Assembly (NCBI RefSeq): GCF_900176395.1
Contig: NZ_FWXL01000005.1
Coordinates: 186,001-250,000 of the forward strand
DNA: 64,000 nt
Direction of reading: 5' to 3'
From: Novosphingobium sp. B1
Lineage (GTDB): Bacteria; Pseudomonadota; Alphaproteobacteria; Sphingomonadales; Sphingomonadaceae
Positions 28,069-38,360 of the stretch are shown in pieces. The notes beneath the pieces are model-generated. The model did not search any database and was not told where the DNA came from. It saw nothing but the letters and a program-made list of their open reading frames with translations. A program made the position numbers and the translations under genes. Position 1 is the stretch's first letter. Each line of letters starts with the position of its first letter.

Positions 28069-30714
28069 TTACTGCGCGAGAACCGCCATGGCCGCAGCAA
28101 TGGCATCTGCGGCCTTCGAACCGTCCGGACCGCCACCTTGCGCCATGTCCGGGCGGCCACCGCCGCCCTTGCCGCCAAGCGCTTCGACGCCCGCGCGCAC
28201 CAGATCGACCGCGCTGACCTTCCCGGCCAGATCCTCGGTCACCGCTGCCGCGATGGAGGCCTTGCCCTCGTTCACCGCCACGATCACTGCCACGCCTGAA
28301 CCCAGGCGCTGCTTGGCCTGATCAAGCAGCCCGCGCAATTCCTTGGGATCAAGGCCATCAAGCACCTGGCCAGAGAACTTCACGCCGCCGATTTCTTCGT
28401 CGGCATTTTCCGCCTTGGCCGAACCGCCGCCCAGCGCCAGCGCCTTCTTGGCCTCGGCCAATTCGCGTTCGAGCTTCTTGCGCTCTTCCATCAGCGCGGA
28501 AACACGCGCCTCCACGTCTTCCGGGGTCGTGCGCAGGATCGATGCGGTGTGCTTGAGCGACTCTTCGCGCGCCACGAACCATTGCCGCGCGCCTTCACCG
28601 GTGAGCGCCTCGATACGCCGCACACCCGATGAGACAGCACTCTCGCTCACGATGCGGAACACGCCAATGTCGCCCAGAGCACGCACGTGCGTGCCGCCGC
28701 ACAGTTCCACCGAGAAATGCTTGTCAGTTGCGCGGCCCATCGAAAGTACGCGCACTTCATCGCCATACTTTTCGCCAAACAGCGCCATCGCTCCCGCCTC
28801 GATTGCGTCGTCAGGGCTCATCAGGCGCGTTGTCACCGGCTCGTTGGCACGGATCTCGGCGTTCACTTCAGCCTCGATCGCAGCGATGTCATCAGCTGTC
28901 AGCGCCGTCGGCTGCGAGAAGTCGAAACGCAGGCGATCTGCCGCAACCAGCGAACCCTTCTGCGTCACATGCCCGCCAAGCCGGTTGCGGAGTGCCGCGT
29001 GAAGCAAGTGCGTGGCCGAGTGGTTGGCGCGGATCGCGTCGCGACGTTCGACGTCGATGTCGAGCTTCACCACATCGCCGACCTTGACCGCGCCGGCTTC
29101 CACCTTCGCGTTGTGTGCGTGCAGACGGCCCAAGGGCTTGGCCGTATCGCTCACCGCCAGCTTCAGGCCATCGCCACCGGTGATCGTGCCCGCATCGCCG
29201 GTCTGGCCACCGCTTTCGCCGTAGAACGGCGTCTGGTTGACGATGACGATCACGTCATCACCCGCAGCAGCACTCTCGACTTCCTTGCCGTCCTTCACCA
29301 GTGCGACGACTTGCGCTTCGCCGGTGGTTGCAGTGTAGCCCGTGAACTCGGTCGCGCCGACGCGCTCGGCAATGTCGAACCACACTTCGCTGTCCGCGGC
29401 CTGGCCTGAACCCTTCCATGCCGCGCGCGCTGCCGCCTTCTGCTGGGCCATCGCGGCGTCGAAACCCTCACGGTCAACGGCGATGCCACGAGCGCGCAGG
29501 GCGTCTTCGGTCAGGTCATAGGGGAAGCCATAGGTGTCATAGAGCTTGAACGCGGTTTCCCCCGGCAGCGCATCGCCTTCGCCCAGCGCGGCGGTCGCCT
29601 CGTCGAGCAGCTTGATGCCGTTCGACAGCGTACGGCGGAACTGCACTTCCTCGCGCAGCAGGGTTTCCTCGATCAGCGGCTGCGCACGGCCAAGCTCGGG
29701 ATAGGCAGCGCCCATCTCGGCGACCAGCGCGGGCACCAAGCGGTGCATCAGCGGGTCCTTCGCGCCGAGCAGGTGGGCATGGCGCATCGCACGGCGCATG
29801 ATCCGGCGAAGAACGTAGCCGCGCCCTTCGTTCGACGGCAGCACGCCATCGGCCAGCAGGAAGCTGGTCGAGCGCAGGTGGTCGGCAATCACGCGATGGC
29901 TGGCGCGCTGCTCGCCTTCGGCCTTGACCGAAGTCAGGCTTTCGGACGCCGCGATCAGCGCCTTGAACGTGTCGGTGTCGTAGTTGTCGTGCTCGCCCTG
30001 CAGCACGGCGGCGATGCGCTCGAGACCCATGCCAGTGTCGATGCTCGGCTTGGGCAGGCTGCCGGTGATCTCGCCCGCAGTCTGCTCGAACTGCATGAAC
30101 ACGAGGTTCCAGATCTCGATGAAACGGTCACCGTCTTCTTCCGGCGATCCCGGAGGGCCACCCCAGATGTGGTCGCCGTGATCGAAGAAGATCTCCGAGC
30201 ACGGCCCGCACGGGCCATCATCGCCCATCGCCCAGAAATTGTCCTTGGTGGCAATACGGATGATGCGGTCTTCGGGGAGACCTGCAATCTTCTTCCACAG
30301 CTCGAACGCCTCGTCGTCGGTGTGATAGACGGTGGCGAGCAGCTTGTCCTTGGGCAGTCCCCATTCGCGCGTCAGCAGCGTCCACGCGTGGGTGATCGCC
30401 TGCTCCTTGAAGTAATCGCCGAACGAGAAGTTGCCGAGCATCTCGAAGAACGTGTGATGGCGCGCGGTGTAGCCCACATTGTCCAGATCGTTGTGCTTTC
30501 CGCCCGCACGCACACACTTCTGCGATGACGTCGCGCGCGGGGTCGCGCGCGTCTCCAGGCCGGTGAACACGTTCTTGAACGGCACCATGCCGGCGTTCGT
30601 GAACATCAGCGTCGGGTCGTTATAGGGCACCAGCGGTGCAGACTGCACCACGTCGTGCCCGTTCGAGCCGAAGTATTCGAGGAAGGAGCGGCGGATTTCG
30701 TTCGTCGAAGTCAT
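28069..30714 (-). CDS. alaS: alanyl-tRNA synthetase
   Basis: The 881-aa product is full length. Order of domains: class II catalytic core ([59 protein letters not shown]), the tRNA-recognition domain, and the editing domain with zinc-binding HSATHLLH and CGGTHV. The C-Ala domain ends [13 protein letters not shown]. It charges tRNA-Ala and edits Ser/Gly mischarging. It begins 43 bp from the end of the methyltransferase gene upstream. Confidence 0.98.
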   Translation of the reverse strand: MTSTNEIRRSFLEYFGSNGHDVVQSAPLVPYNDPTLMFTNAGMVPFKNVFTGLETRATPRATSSQKCVRAGGKHNDLDNVGYTARHHTFFEMLGNFSFGDYFKEQAITHAWTLLTREWGLPKDKLLATVYHTDDEAFELWKKIAGLPEDRIIRIATKDNFWAMGDDGPCGPCSEIFFDHGDHIWGGPPGSPEEDGDRFIEIWNLVFMQFEQTAGEITGSLPKPSIDTGMGLERIAAVLQGEHDNYDTDTFKALIAASESLTSVKAEGEQRASHRVIADHLRSTSFLLADGVLPSNEGRGYVLRRIMRRAMRHAHLLGAKDPLMHRLVPALVAEMGAAYPELGRAQPLIEETLLREEVQFRRTLSNGIKLLDEATAALGEGDALPGETAFKLYDTYGFPYDLTEDALRARGIAVDREGFDAAMAQQKAAARAAWKGSGQAADSEVWFDIAERVGATEFTGYTATTGEAQVVALVKDGKEVESAAAGDDVIVIVNQTPFYGESGGQTGDAGTITGGDGLKLAVSDTAKPLGRLHAHNAKVEAGAVKVGDVVKLDIDVERRDAIRANHSATHLLHAALRNRLGGHVTQKGSLVAADRLRFDFSQPTALTADDIAAIEAEVNAEIRANEPVTTRLMSPDDAIEAGAMALFGEKYGDEVRVLSMGRATDKHFSVELCGGTHVRALGDIGVFRIVSESAVSSGVRRIEALTGEGARQWFVAREESLKHTASILRTTPEDVEARVSALMEERKKLERELAEAKKALALGGGSAKAENADEEIGGVKFSGQVLDGLDPKELRGLLDQAKQRLGSGVAVIVAVNEGKASIAAAVTEDLAGKVSAVDLVRAGVEALGGKGGGGRPDMAQGGGPDGSKAADAIAAAMAVLAQ

Positions 30715-30757
30715 GAAAGGCCGATTAGGCGAGCGTTCGGCGCGCTACAAGCACGTT

Positions 30758-31591
30758 TCATCCATCACGGTGATCGAACGTGGCGGTTACCAGCCAGGCG
30801 GCGGCGGGAAAGCGGACCCTGCCATCGGCCAGATGCGCTTCCACAAGTTCCCGCAGCCGTGTTTCCACCTCATCACGCTGCTCCTGCGGCAGGGTGCGAA
30901 GGGCCGACGCCGCCGGACCGATTCGCCGAAACAGCGCCATGGCCTCGCCAACCGGGTCTGCACCCGTGCCTGCAATATAGCCGAAGTCGATGGGCATGAA
31001 CTCAAGGTCCCGCCATCCGGAAAGGCAAGCGGCGACATGATCCGGGTCGGCGAAGGCGAATGGCCCTGGCGCGAAGCGTTGTGCCCGCACCGGCGGCGTC
31101 GGTGGCAACAACCCAGCAATGCCAGACGCCCAGGCATTCTCTGCAGCCGTGCGAAAACAGGAAAACACAAGGCGCGCTCGCGGCGCGGCGACCGATGCAA
31201 GGTGGCCGAACGCCTTGGGCGGATCTGGAAAGAACATTACCCCATGCCGCGACACCAGAAGATCAGGCGCAGCATCTCCCGGTCCCGGCCGCCAGACTGA
31301 TGCGTCAGCTTCCTCGAATGTGACATTCGGCGGCCCCGATCGTGATCGCGCTGTCTCGATCAAGTCCCGTGAGATATCGATGCCGGTGACGAGCGCATCA
31401 GGACGGGCATGGCCTATGGCCAGCGAAAGTTCCCCAGCCCCGCAACCCACATCGACAACACGGTGGCCCGGCTCACGAGATATGGCCGCAAGCAACTGGG
31501 GGGTCAGTTCGCTGAAACTGGTGTCTGTCCTCTGCCACTCCTGCGCCCAGTTCTTGCCAACCGTGCCCTGCCAGTCCGCCGCGTTGGTCAC
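30758..31591 (-). CDS. class I SAM-dependent methyltransferase
   Basis: A GTG at 31591, 7 bp after AAGGGG, gives a 277-aa product beginning MTNAADWQGTVGKNWAQEWQ. The longer frame from 31648 would overlap the GST gene. Motif I is VVDVGCGAGELSLAIG, motif II/post-I GIDISRDLIETAR, and motif IV LLVSRHGVMFFPDPPKAF, so it is a UbiE/COQ5-like methyltransferase fold. The substrate is unknown. It follows the GST gene by 11 bp and is probably co-transcribed with it. Confidence 0.85.
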   Translation of the reverse strand: MTNAADWQGTVGKNWAQEWQRTDTSFSELTPQLLAAISREPGHRVVDVGCGAGELSLAIGHARPDALVTGIDISRDLIETARSRSGPPNVTFEEADASVWRPGPGDAAPDLLVSRHGVMFFPDPPKAFGHLASVAAPRARLVFSCFRTAAENAWASGIAGLLPPTPPVRAQRFAPGPFAFADPDHVAACLSGWRDLEFMPIDFGYIAGTGADPVGEAMALFRRIGPAASALRTLPQEQRDEVETRLRELVEAHLADGRVRFPAAAWLVTATFDHRDG

Positions 31592-31602
31592 CCTGCAACC
31601 CC

Positions 31603-32229
31603 TTACTGCCCGAAGTACTCGCCGCCCTTCTCTCGCGCGCGCTGCCACGCTGGCCGCGCCCGAATGGCAGCGACAAAGGCCGCCAACTTCGGCAGTTGCG
31701 ACCCTGCACCCTGCATGACCGCAATTTCAGCCGGGAAGCTCATCATCACGTCCGCGCCGGTCCAGTCATCGCCAATGAAGTGGCCGGACGGCCGCAGGAT
31801 CTGCTCCATGTATCCGAAGTGCGCCGCCAGCTGCTCGTCGATGCGCGGCTTGAGCGGCGCTGCGGAATCGCCAAGACGAGAGGTATAGAGCTGCAGCAGG
31901 ATCGGAGTCATCGCCGAACCCTCGGCAAAATGCATGAGTTCAAGGTGACGCACGGCGTCGTCCGTGCCATTGGCTGGAAGCCAGTTGCCCGCGCCATAGC
32001 GTTCGCACAAGACCTGCACGATGGCCCCTGATTCCTCGATCATCCGCCCGTCGATCTCAAGCAGGGGCGACTTGCCGAGGGGGTGAATGGCCTTGAGTTC
32101 CGGCGGCGCCAGATTGGTGACGGCGTCGCGCTGATAATGTCGGATCTCGTAGTCGACGCCCAGTTCCTCGAGCAGCCAGAGGACGCGCTGCGAGCGGCTG
32201 TTGTTGAGATGGTGAACGACGATGCCCAT
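31603..32229 (-). CDS. glutathione S-transferase
   Basis: The 208-aa product has an N-terminal thioredoxin-like GST domain: HHLNNSRSQRVLWLLEELG, AIHPLGKSPLLEIDG and the glutathione-binding IEESGAIVQVL. The alpha-helical C-terminal domain contains HFIGDDWTGADVMMSFP. The Ser or Asn following HHL is the probable catalytic residue. The ATG has a GGAG site. Such GSTs serve detoxification; no specific substrate is implied by neighbours. Confidence 0.9.
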   Translation of the reverse strand: MGIVVHHLNNSRSQRVLWLLEELGVDYEIRHYQRDAVTNLAPPELKAIHPLGKSPLLEIDGRMIEESGAIVQVLCERYGAGNWLPANGTDDAVRHLELMHFAEGSAMTPILLQLYTSRLGDSAAPLKPRIDEQLAAHFGYMEQILRPSGHFIGDDWTGADVMMSFPAEIAVMQGAGSQLPKLAAFVAAIRARPAWQRAREKGGEYFGQ

Positions 32230-32324
32230 GGCGATTCTCCGATTGGTTTAAGCGGAAGGTTAACGACCAGCCCGTTGATTGCAAACGGCATCGCACGAAG
32301 TGGAAACTGGCGGGCGGTGCCCTG

Positions 32325-32366
32325 CAACAAGAAGCCCGCGCGATCCTGCCGGGGAACGCGCGGGCT
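32325..32366 (-). terminator. recA terminator
   Basis: AGCCCGCGCG (32333-32342) pairs with CGCGCGGGCT (32357-32366), followed on the minus strand by TTCTTGTTG. It lies about 45 bp past the recA stop and ahead of the GST gene. Confidence 0.8.
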
Positions 32367-32411
32367 CTTTGTCTGGCCGGCAGCCCGTTGGACTGCTCTG
32401 CACCTTGAAGA

Positions 32412-33479
32412 TCAGCCGTCGTCCGCGTCCGGACCAACCATCAGACCTTCGGCAACCTGATCGGTGCGGCCGCGGATCGCGGCTTCCAACCGGTCGCAAA
32501 TCTCGGGATTATCGCGCAGGAAGTTCTTCGCGTTCTCGCGGCCTTGCCCGATGCGGATCGAGTCATAGCTGAACCATGCGCCCGACTTTTCGACCACACC
32601 GGCCTTGACCCCAAGATCGAGAATCTCGCCGATCTTGGAAATGCCTTCACCGTACATGATGTCGAACTCGACCTGCTTGAACGGCGGCGCAACCTTGTTC
32701 TTGACCACCTTCACGCGCGTGGCGTTGCCGACGATCTCGTCGCGGTCCTTGATCTGCCCGGTGCGGCGGATATCGAGGCGGACGGAGGCATAGAACTTCA
32801 GCGCATTGCCACCCGTCGTCGTCTCGGGATTGCCGTACATCACGCCGATCTTCATGCGCAGCTGGTTGATGAAGATCACCATGCAGCGCGAGCGGCTGAT
32901 CGACCCGGTCAGCTTGCGCAGCGACTGGCTCATCAGACGGGCCTGCAGACCGACATGGCTGTCACCCATCTCGCCTTCGATTTCAGCGCGGGGGACCAGC
33001 GCGGCAACCGAGTCCACCACGAGCACGTCGATCGCGTTCGAACGCACCAGCGTGTCGGTGATCTCGAGCGCCTGCTCGCCAGTATCGGGCTGCGATACGA
33101 TGAGCTCGTCGATGTTCACGCCAAGCTTGCGGGCATAGACCGGGTCAAGCGCATGCTCGGCGTCGATGAACGCCGCAGTACCGCCGCTCTTCTGCGCCTC
33201 GGCAATAACGTGCAGGGCCAGCGTGGTCTTGCCCGAGCTTTCCGGACCATAGACCTCGATCACGCGCCCGCGCGGCAGGCCGCCCACACCCAGCGCAATG
33301 TCGAGACCGAGCGAACCGGTGGAAATGGCCTCCACCTGCATCGCTTCCTTCGAACCCAGCTTCATCGCCGAGCCCTTGCCAAACGCACGGTCAATCTGTG
33401 CGAGGGCTGCGTCTAGCGCCTTCTGACGATCCATGTCCTTGATCTTACCTTCCTCGATGAGCTTGAGCTGAGCCGCCAT
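32412..33479 (-). CDS. recA: recombinase RecA
   Basis: The 355-aa product has the RecA core: Walker [13 protein letters not shown], the [11 protein letters not shown] segment, Walker [16 protein letters not shown], loop L1 [19 protein letters not shown], and loop L2 [28 protein letters not shown]. It mediates strand exchange and stimulates LexA cleavage. It is single-cistron, with an SOS box upstream and a terminator downstream. The C-terminus ends in an acidic tail (GPDADDG). Confidence 0.98.
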   Translation of the reverse strand: MAAQLKLIEEGKIKDMDRQKALDAALAQIDRAFGKGSAMKLGSKEAMQVEAISTGSLGLDIALGVGGLPRGRVIEVYGPESSGKTTLALHVIAEAQKSGGTAAFIDAEHALDPVYARKLGVNIDELIVSQPDTGEQALEITDTLVRSNAIDVLVVDSVAALVPRAEIEGEMGDSHVGLQARLMSQSLRKLTGSISRSRCMVIFINQLRMKIGVMYGNPETTTGGNALKFYASVRLDIRRTGQIKDRDEIVGNATRVKVVKNKVAPPFKQVEFDIMYGEGISKIGEILDLGVKAGVVEKSGAWFSYDSIRIGQGRENAKNFLRDNPEICDRLEAAIRGRTDQVAEGLMVGPDADDG

Positions 33480-33552
33480 GGCATCGATCCCCTTGCTAGA
33501 GTTGGCTCACACGAACCGTCAACAGGGGTTATGTACCCTCTATGTTCCAAGG

Positions 33553-33567
33553 GAACAAGAGGGGAAC
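33553..33567 (-). promoter_or_regulatory. LexA (SOS) box of alphaproteobacterial type
   Basis: On the minus strand the sequence is GTTC-CCCTCTT-GTTC, an exact GTTC-N7-GTTC match, which is the known LexA target in alphaproteobacteria. It lies 73 bp upstream of the recA ATG, a suitable place to overlap the promoter. Confidence 0.85.
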
Positions 33568-33705
33568 GAAAATAAATCTCCGATGTGGAGCGGACTCCTG
33601 CAAAGTCCTTACCGGCTAATGTCTTTTCCGTCATGCCGCGTGCAGTTGTGGCGGTGGAAAACGCAGGCTTGGGCACTTGCCCACAACGCCGGAACTGCTG
33701 CGAAA

Positions 33706-33750
33706 ATGAAAAGACCGGCAGGGGCGGCGATTGTTGCGCCCCCCTGCCGG
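33706..33750 (-). terminator. gdhA terminator
   Basis: On the minus strand CCGGCAGGGG...CCCCTGCCGG forms a long stem with an inner GGCG/CGCC pair, followed by TCTTTTCATTTT. It ends transcription from gdhA before recA. The rest of the 300-bp gap at 33480-33779 holds the recA leader and SOS box. Confidence 0.88.
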
Positions 33751-33779
33751 CCTGCCGTCTGCAGTTTGTTCCGAAATGC

Positions 33780-35135
33780 TCAAACCACGCCGAAAGCCAG
33801 CATTGCGTCTGCCACTTTCTTGAACCCGGCGATGTTCGCGCCTTTCACATAATCGATGTAACCGCCGCCCTGGTCGCCAAATGTCAGGCAGGACTTGTGG
33901 ATGCCGGCCATGATGTCCTTCAGCATCTGCTGCAGTTCGTCTTCCTTCCACGAACGCCGTTCGGAATTCTGGCTCATCTCCAGGCCGGAAACGGCCACGC
34001 CGCCGGCGTTCGACGCCTTGCCGGGGGCATAAAGGATCCTCGCAGCCTTGAACACGTGCACGCCTTCCAGATCGGTCGGCATGTTCGCGCCCTCCGCCAC
34101 TGCCTGACAGCCATTGGCGATCAGCGTCCGCGCATCATCGCCGAGCAGCTCGTTCTGGGTCGCACAGGGCAGCGCCACATCGCAAGGCACGCTCCATGGG
34201 GTCTTCCCGGCAACGAATGTCGCCTTGGGATAGGCTGCCACATATTCCTCTATCCGGCCACGCCGGTGAGTCTTGTGGGTCTTTACCCAGTCGATCTTTT
34301 CCTGATCGATGCCGTCCGGATCGTGAATGTATCCGCCCGAATCCGAAAGGGTCAGCACCTTGCCGCCAAGCTGGACGATCTTCTCCGCCGCGTGGGTCGC
34401 CACGTTGCCTGATCCGGAAATTACCGCGGTCTTGCCGGTCAGGTCCTCGCCTCTGGTCGCCAGCATGTTTGCCAGGAAATAGACCGCGCCATATCCGGTC
34501 GCCTCGGTGCGGATCAGCGAACCGCCCCATTCCAGGCCCTTGCCCGTCAGCACTCCGGTAAAGTTGTTCGTGATGCGCTTGTACTGGCCGAACATGAAGC
34601 CGATCTCGCGCCCACCCACGCCGATGTCACCCGCCGGCACGTCGATATCGGCGCCGATATGGCGATAGAGCTCGGTCATGAAGCTTTGGCAGAAGCGCAT
34701 GATCTCGCGCACGCTCTTGCCCTTGGGATTGAAGTTCGACCCACCCTTGCCGCCGCCCATCGGCAGGCCGGTCAGCGCATTCTTGAAGGTCTGTTCGAAA
34801 GCGAGGAACTTGAGCACCGATTCCGTCACCGAAGGGTGAAAGCGGATGCCGCCCTTGTACGGCCCGATCGCGTTATTGTTCTGCACGCGCCAGCCTCGCT
34901 GCACGCGGACGTTGCCATTGTCGTCCTCCCAGCACACCCGAAAGCTGACCACGCGGTCCGGCTCGGCAATGCGGCGCAGTATCTGCTGCGCGTGGTAATC
35001 TTCATTGTCCTGAATGAACTCGAAGATATCTTCAGCGACCTCCTGAACCGCCTGAACGAATTCCGGCTGGTGGGGGTTACGCTTCTTCACGCCTTCCATG
35101 AAGGTTGGCAGGTCAACATGATCGGATACAGCCAC
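33780..35135 (-). CDS. gdhA: NADP-specific glutamate dehydrogenase
   Basis: The start is taken as GTG at 35135, 6 bp after GGGGGAG, giving 451 aa. A TTG 5 codons upstream would swallow this ribosome binding site. Family blocks are GWRVQNNNAIGPYKGGIRFHPSV, the substrate Lys in GLPMGGGKGGSNF, PAGDIGVGGREIGFM, and the Rossmann SGSGNVATHAAEKI. The length and GPYKGGIRFHPSV place it in the hexameric NADP class. It aminates 2-oxoglutarate to glutamate. Confidence 0.95.
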   Translation of the reverse strand: MAVSDHVDLPTFMEGVKKRNPHQPEFVQAVQEVAEDIFEFIQDNEDYHAQQILRRIAEPDRVVSFRVCWEDDNGNVRVQRGWRVQNNNAIGPYKGGIRFHPSVTESVLKFLAFEQTFKNALTGLPMGGGKGGSNFNPKGKSVREIMRFCQSFMTELYRHIGADIDVPAGDIGVGGREIGFMFGQYKRITNNFTGVLTGKGLEWGGSLIRTEATGYGAVYFLANMLATRGEDLTGKTAVISGSGNVATHAAEKIVQLGGKVLTLSDSGGYIHDPDGIDQEKIDWVKTHKTHRRGRIEEYVAAYPKATFVAGKTPWSVPCDVALPCATQNELLGDDARTLIANGCQAVAEGANMPTDLEGVHVFKAARILYAPGKASNAGGVAVSGLEMSQNSERRSWKEDELQQMLKDIMAGIHKSCLTFGDQGGGYIDYVKGANIAGFKKVADAMLAFGVV

Positions 35136-35310
35136 GGTAGTCTCCCCCAAATGGGAGCCTGTTGCGGCCCCCGTAACGTCTCCCGGAATGAACCCGGCAG
35201 AACGAAGGTTGCGGCCCGTGACGGCGACTTCGGCATTACTTCCGAGTCGCGCTGTTCTTCAAAGCAAGATTAACGCGTTTTGCGCGGCGCGAAAGCGATT
35301 GATATTCCTG

Positions 35311-36111
35311 TCAGCGTCCGGGAGGAAGCCGGGCATCAATCTTCTTGAAGAGCCCGTCGAGTGCCGACTTCACGGATTCGCCAGCTGCTGCGTCGTCCTT
35401 TGTCGGGTCCGGGGTATAGCTTGGGCCAACCTCGGCGGGATCCGCATTTTCAACGGATCCGGCGTTGCCTGCCACCACCGACTCAGGCTCTGCACCGTTT
35501 TCGGGCAGGACCGGCGAAAGGAGCGCAGCCGAAGGCGATGCAGGTCCCAGAAGCCTCGTCAGCCCCGCTATCTGTTCGCCGAGAACCTTGTCCACCGCCG
35601 TGGAGATGGCCTCTGTCTTGTAGCGCATGAAGCCGCCGACGACGTACTCCCACAGGATCCGTGTCGCCTTGCCGCCGCTGCCGTCCACCGACTTGAATGT
35701 CACGGTCATCGTGCCGTTTACCGCTTCGGACTGCAGAGGTCCCAACCCGCCGACAAGACGGAGCGCACGATAAGGCTCGGCATAGACCACACGCATGTGC
35801 ATGACCGAGCCTGCCTTCTGCGAAGCGGGCGCGCCCTTTGGCACCGGCAGCTTCTCGCAGAAACACCCGTTCGCGATTGGGTCCATCACCAGATTAGCCG
35901 CATCACCCGAGTATGTGTGTTGCGCGTGCCACCATTTGGATGGGGTTGTGAACGCCTGCCATGCCTCTGCCGGCGATGCGGCGACCTCTCCGGTCACGCG
36001 GACCACGAAACCCGCGTCAGTCCGCGCTGTCACCTCGGCAAAAGCGGCCGATGAAGCAAAAGCGGCGAGACCGCCAAGTCCCGCCGCCAGAAATTTATGA
36101 AGTTTGCGCAT
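35311..36111 (-). CDS. secreted SRPBCC-fold protein
   Basis: The start MRKLHKFLAAGLGGLAAFAS gives a 266-aa product with a signal peptide cleaved after SSAAFA. Residues 40-190 resemble a START/Bet v1-like (SRPBCC) domain: VRVTGEVAASPAEAWQAFTTPSKWW and YRALRLVGGLGPLQSEAVNGTMTV. Such domains bind hydrophobic ligands. A Pro/Glu/Asp-rich tail follows. The ligand is unknown. It lies next to adk, where rpsM often sits in other alphaproteobacteria. Confidence 0.75.
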   Translation of the reverse strand: MRKLHKFLAAGLGGLAAFASSAAFAEVTARTDAGFVVRVTGEVAASPAEAWQAFTTPSKWWHAQHTYSGDAANLVMDPIANGCFCEKLPVPKGAPASQKAGSVMHMRVVYAEPYRALRLVGGLGPLQSEAVNGTMTVTFKSVDGSGGKATRILWEYVVGGFMRYKTEAISTAVDKVLGEQIAGLTRLLGPASPSAALLSPVLPENGAEPESVVAGNAGSVENADPAEVGPSYTPDPTKDDAAAGESVKSALDGLFKKIDARLPPGR

Positions 36112-36158
36112 GTCGGAAGTCCCTGCCCGCCCCAAAACGGACGGATCACTTCCTCCTG

Positions 36159-36809
36159 TTAGCGCTTGCCGAGGATGGCCTCAATGGCTGCCGTCACGTC
36201 GTCCATGTCTGCCATGCCATTGACCCGGCTGACGATACCCTGTGCCTCGTAGATCGGCAGGATCGGCGCGGTCTTCGCGCGATATTCCGCCATGCGCGTG
36301 CGCACGGTTTCTTCGTTATCGTCAGGGCGACGCTTGAACTCGTGCCCGCCGCACTTGTCGCAGGTGCCTTCGACAGCCGGCTTCTCGAACGTGTCGTGAT
36401 AGCCCTTGCCGCAGGTTGCACAGGTGTAACGCCCGGTAATGCGCTCGACCAGGGCATCTTCGTTCACGTCGAGCTCGATCACGTGATCCAGCACCTTGCC
36501 GCGTGAGGCAAGGATCTCGCCCAGCGATTCGGCTTGCGGCGCCGTGCGCGGATAGCCATCGAAGATGGCGCCCTGTCCAGCGGCCAGCGCATCGAGTTCA
36601 TCACCGATCAGCGCTGATACGATCTCGTCCGAAACGAGCTGACCCGCTTCCATTACCGCCTTGGCCTTCAGCCCGACGGGCGTACCTGCCTTGACCGCAG
36701 CGCGCAGCATGTCGCCCGTGGAAAGCTGCTTCATGCCATGGCGTTCGACCAGGCGCTGAGCCTGCGTGCCCTTGCCCGCGCCCGGAGGCCCCAACAGGAT
36801 GATGTTCAC
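36159..36809 (-). CDS. adk: adenylate kinase (zinc-lid type)
   Basis: The 216-aa long-form enzyme has the P-loop LLGPPGAGKGTQ, GDMLRAAV, DGYPRTAPQA, and a LID domain whose four Cys (YTCATCGKGYH and GTCDKCGG) form a structural zinc site, unlike the E. coli enzyme. It interconverts ATP, AMP and ADP. It follows secY by 31 bp, the usual spc-operon arrangement. Confidence 0.97.
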   Translation of the reverse strand: MNIILLGPPGAGKGTQAQRLVERHGMKQLSTGDMLRAAVKAGTPVGLKAKAVMEAGQLVSDEIVSALIGDELDALAAGQGAIFDGYPRTAPQAESLGEILASRGKVLDHVIELDVNEDALVERITGRYTCATCGKGYHDTFEKPAVEGTCDKCGGHEFKRRPDDNEETVRTRMAEYRAKTAPILPIYEAQGIVSRVNGMADMDDVTAAIEAILGKR

Positions 36810-36840
36810 GAGATCGTCCCCCTCATGCGGCCGCTGCTCC

Positions 36841-38208
36841 CTAGCGCAGCCGTCCCTTCAGTTTCGCCTTCTTGATCAGGTCGCCATACTGGTGGGCCAG
36901 CAGGTGCGACTGGATCTGCGTGATGGTGTCGACCGTGACGTTGACCACGATCAGCAGGCTGGTGCCGCCGAAGAACAGCGTTCCCATGCCCGTTTCAGCC
37001 ATGATGAACTCCGGAACCACGCAGACCAGCGTGATGTATGCCGCACCCAGCACCGTGATGCGAGTTAGCACATAGTCCAAGTAGTTCTGGGTGTTCTTGC
37101 CGGGACGAATGCCGGGGATGAAGCCCCCGTTCTTCTTGAGGTTCTCGGCCGTCTCTTCCGGATTGAACACGACAGCGGTGTAGAAGAACGAGAAGAAGAT
37201 GATGCCCAGCGCGTAGAACAGCATGTACAGCGGCTTGCCGTGGCCGAGGTACTGGTTCAGCGTCACGATGACCTGTCCGGCCGTCGTGTCTGGCGAGATC
37301 GAATTGCCGGCGAACTGCGTGATAGTCAGCGGCAGCAGAAGCAGCGAGCTTGCGAAGATCGGCGGAATGACGCCGGCGGTATTGAGCTTGAGCGGCAAGT
37401 GGCTGCGATCAGCATTCATCATGCCGCGCTGCGTCGCTCGCTTGGGATACTGGATCAGCAAACGGCGGGTTGCGCGCTCGAAGAAGCAGATGGCCAGGAC
37501 GAGGCCGACGAGCATGACGACGATGCCGACGATCAGGAACGGCGAGATCGAGCCGGTGCGACCGCCCTCGAACAGATTGCCGAAGAACTTGGGCAACTGC
37601 GCGACGATACCGGCCATGATGATCAGCGAAACGCCATTACCGATCCCGCGCGAGGTGATCTGCTCACCCAGCCACAGCAGGAACATCGTGCCGCCGATGA
37701 GCGAGATGACAGCGCCGACGCGGAAAAGAAGCCCCGGATTGACCACAGCCTGAAGCCCGCTCGAAGCACCGTAAGCCTCGAGGCCCGATGCGAGCACCCA
37801 GCCCTGGATCGCAGTGAGCAGAACCGCACCATACCGTGTGTACTGGTTCAGCTTCTTGCGTCCGCTTTCGCCTTCCTTCTTCATCGCGGCCAGTGCCGGA
37901 TGAAGCGAGGCAGCCAGCTGCACCACGATCGATGCCGTGATGTACGGCATGACGCCCAGCGCGATCAGGCTCATACGCTCGAGCGAACCGCCCGAAAAAG
38001 CGTTGAAGATGTCGAGCACGCCACCACGGGTCTGGTCGTACAGCGTCTCCATGATCAGCGGGTTGACGCCTGGCAGCGGAACGAAGCTGAGGAACCGGAA
38101 TACGATGAGCGCGCCCACCGTGAACCAGATGCGCTTCTTGAGCTCGGTTGCCTTGGAGAAGTTGGCCAGATTGAGGTTGCTGGCGATGTTGTCGGCGCGT
38201 GATGCCAT
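36841..38208 (-). CDS. secY: Sec translocon subunit SecY
   Basis: The 455-aa inner-membrane protein has 10 predicted helices. Family blocks are the N-terminal ELKKRIWFTVGALIVFR, PGVNPLIMETLY, the plug region NAFSGGSLERMSLIALGVMPYITASIV, and TAVVFNPEETAENLKKNGGFIPGIRPGKNT. It forms the protein-conducting channel with SecE and SecG. A 152-bp gap with a hairpin separates it from rplO, so it may have some independent expression. Confidence 0.98.
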   Translation of the reverse strand: MASRADNIASNLNLANFSKATELKKRIWFTVGALIVFRFLSFVPLPGVNPLIMETLYDQTRGGVLDIFNAFSGGSLERMSLIALGVMPYITASIVVQLAASLHPALAAMKKEGESGRKKLNQYTRYGAVLLTAIQGWVLASGLEAYGASSGLQAVVNPGLLFRVGAVISLIGGTMFLLWLGEQITSRGIGNGVSLIIMAGIVAQLPKFFGNLFEGGRTGSISPFLIVGIVVMLVGLVLAICFFERATRRLLIQYPKRATQRGMMNADRSHLPLKLNTAGVIPPIFASSLLLLPLTITQFAGNSISPDTTAGQVIVTLNQYLGHGKPLYMLFYALGIIFFSFFYTAVVFNPEETAENLKKNGGFIPGIRPGKNTQNYLDYVLTRITVLGAAYITLVCVVPEFIMAETGMGTLFFGGTSLLIVVNVTVDTITQIQSHLLAHQYGDLIKKAKLKGRLR

Positions 38209-38324
38209 TTCGGGGTTCTAAGCCTTGCTGCGAAACCGGGCCGTGGGCCGCGGGCGTTTCGGACGTCTTGAGCTAGCCCATATAGTGTGGGGCGACGAAT
38301 GTCGAACCCCTGCAATGCCGAAAT

Positions 38325-38347
38325 CCCCGCCCGGCTGCCGGGCGGGG
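38325..38347 (-). terminator. strong hairpin between rplO and secY
   Basis: CCCCGCCCGG and CCGGGCGGGG form a perfect 10-bp stem around CTG, followed by ATTT on the minus strand. It may be a partial terminator or an mRNA-stabilising end. The T tract is too short for a confident terminator. Confidence 0.5.
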
Positions 38348-38360
38348 ACCGGAAATGTGC

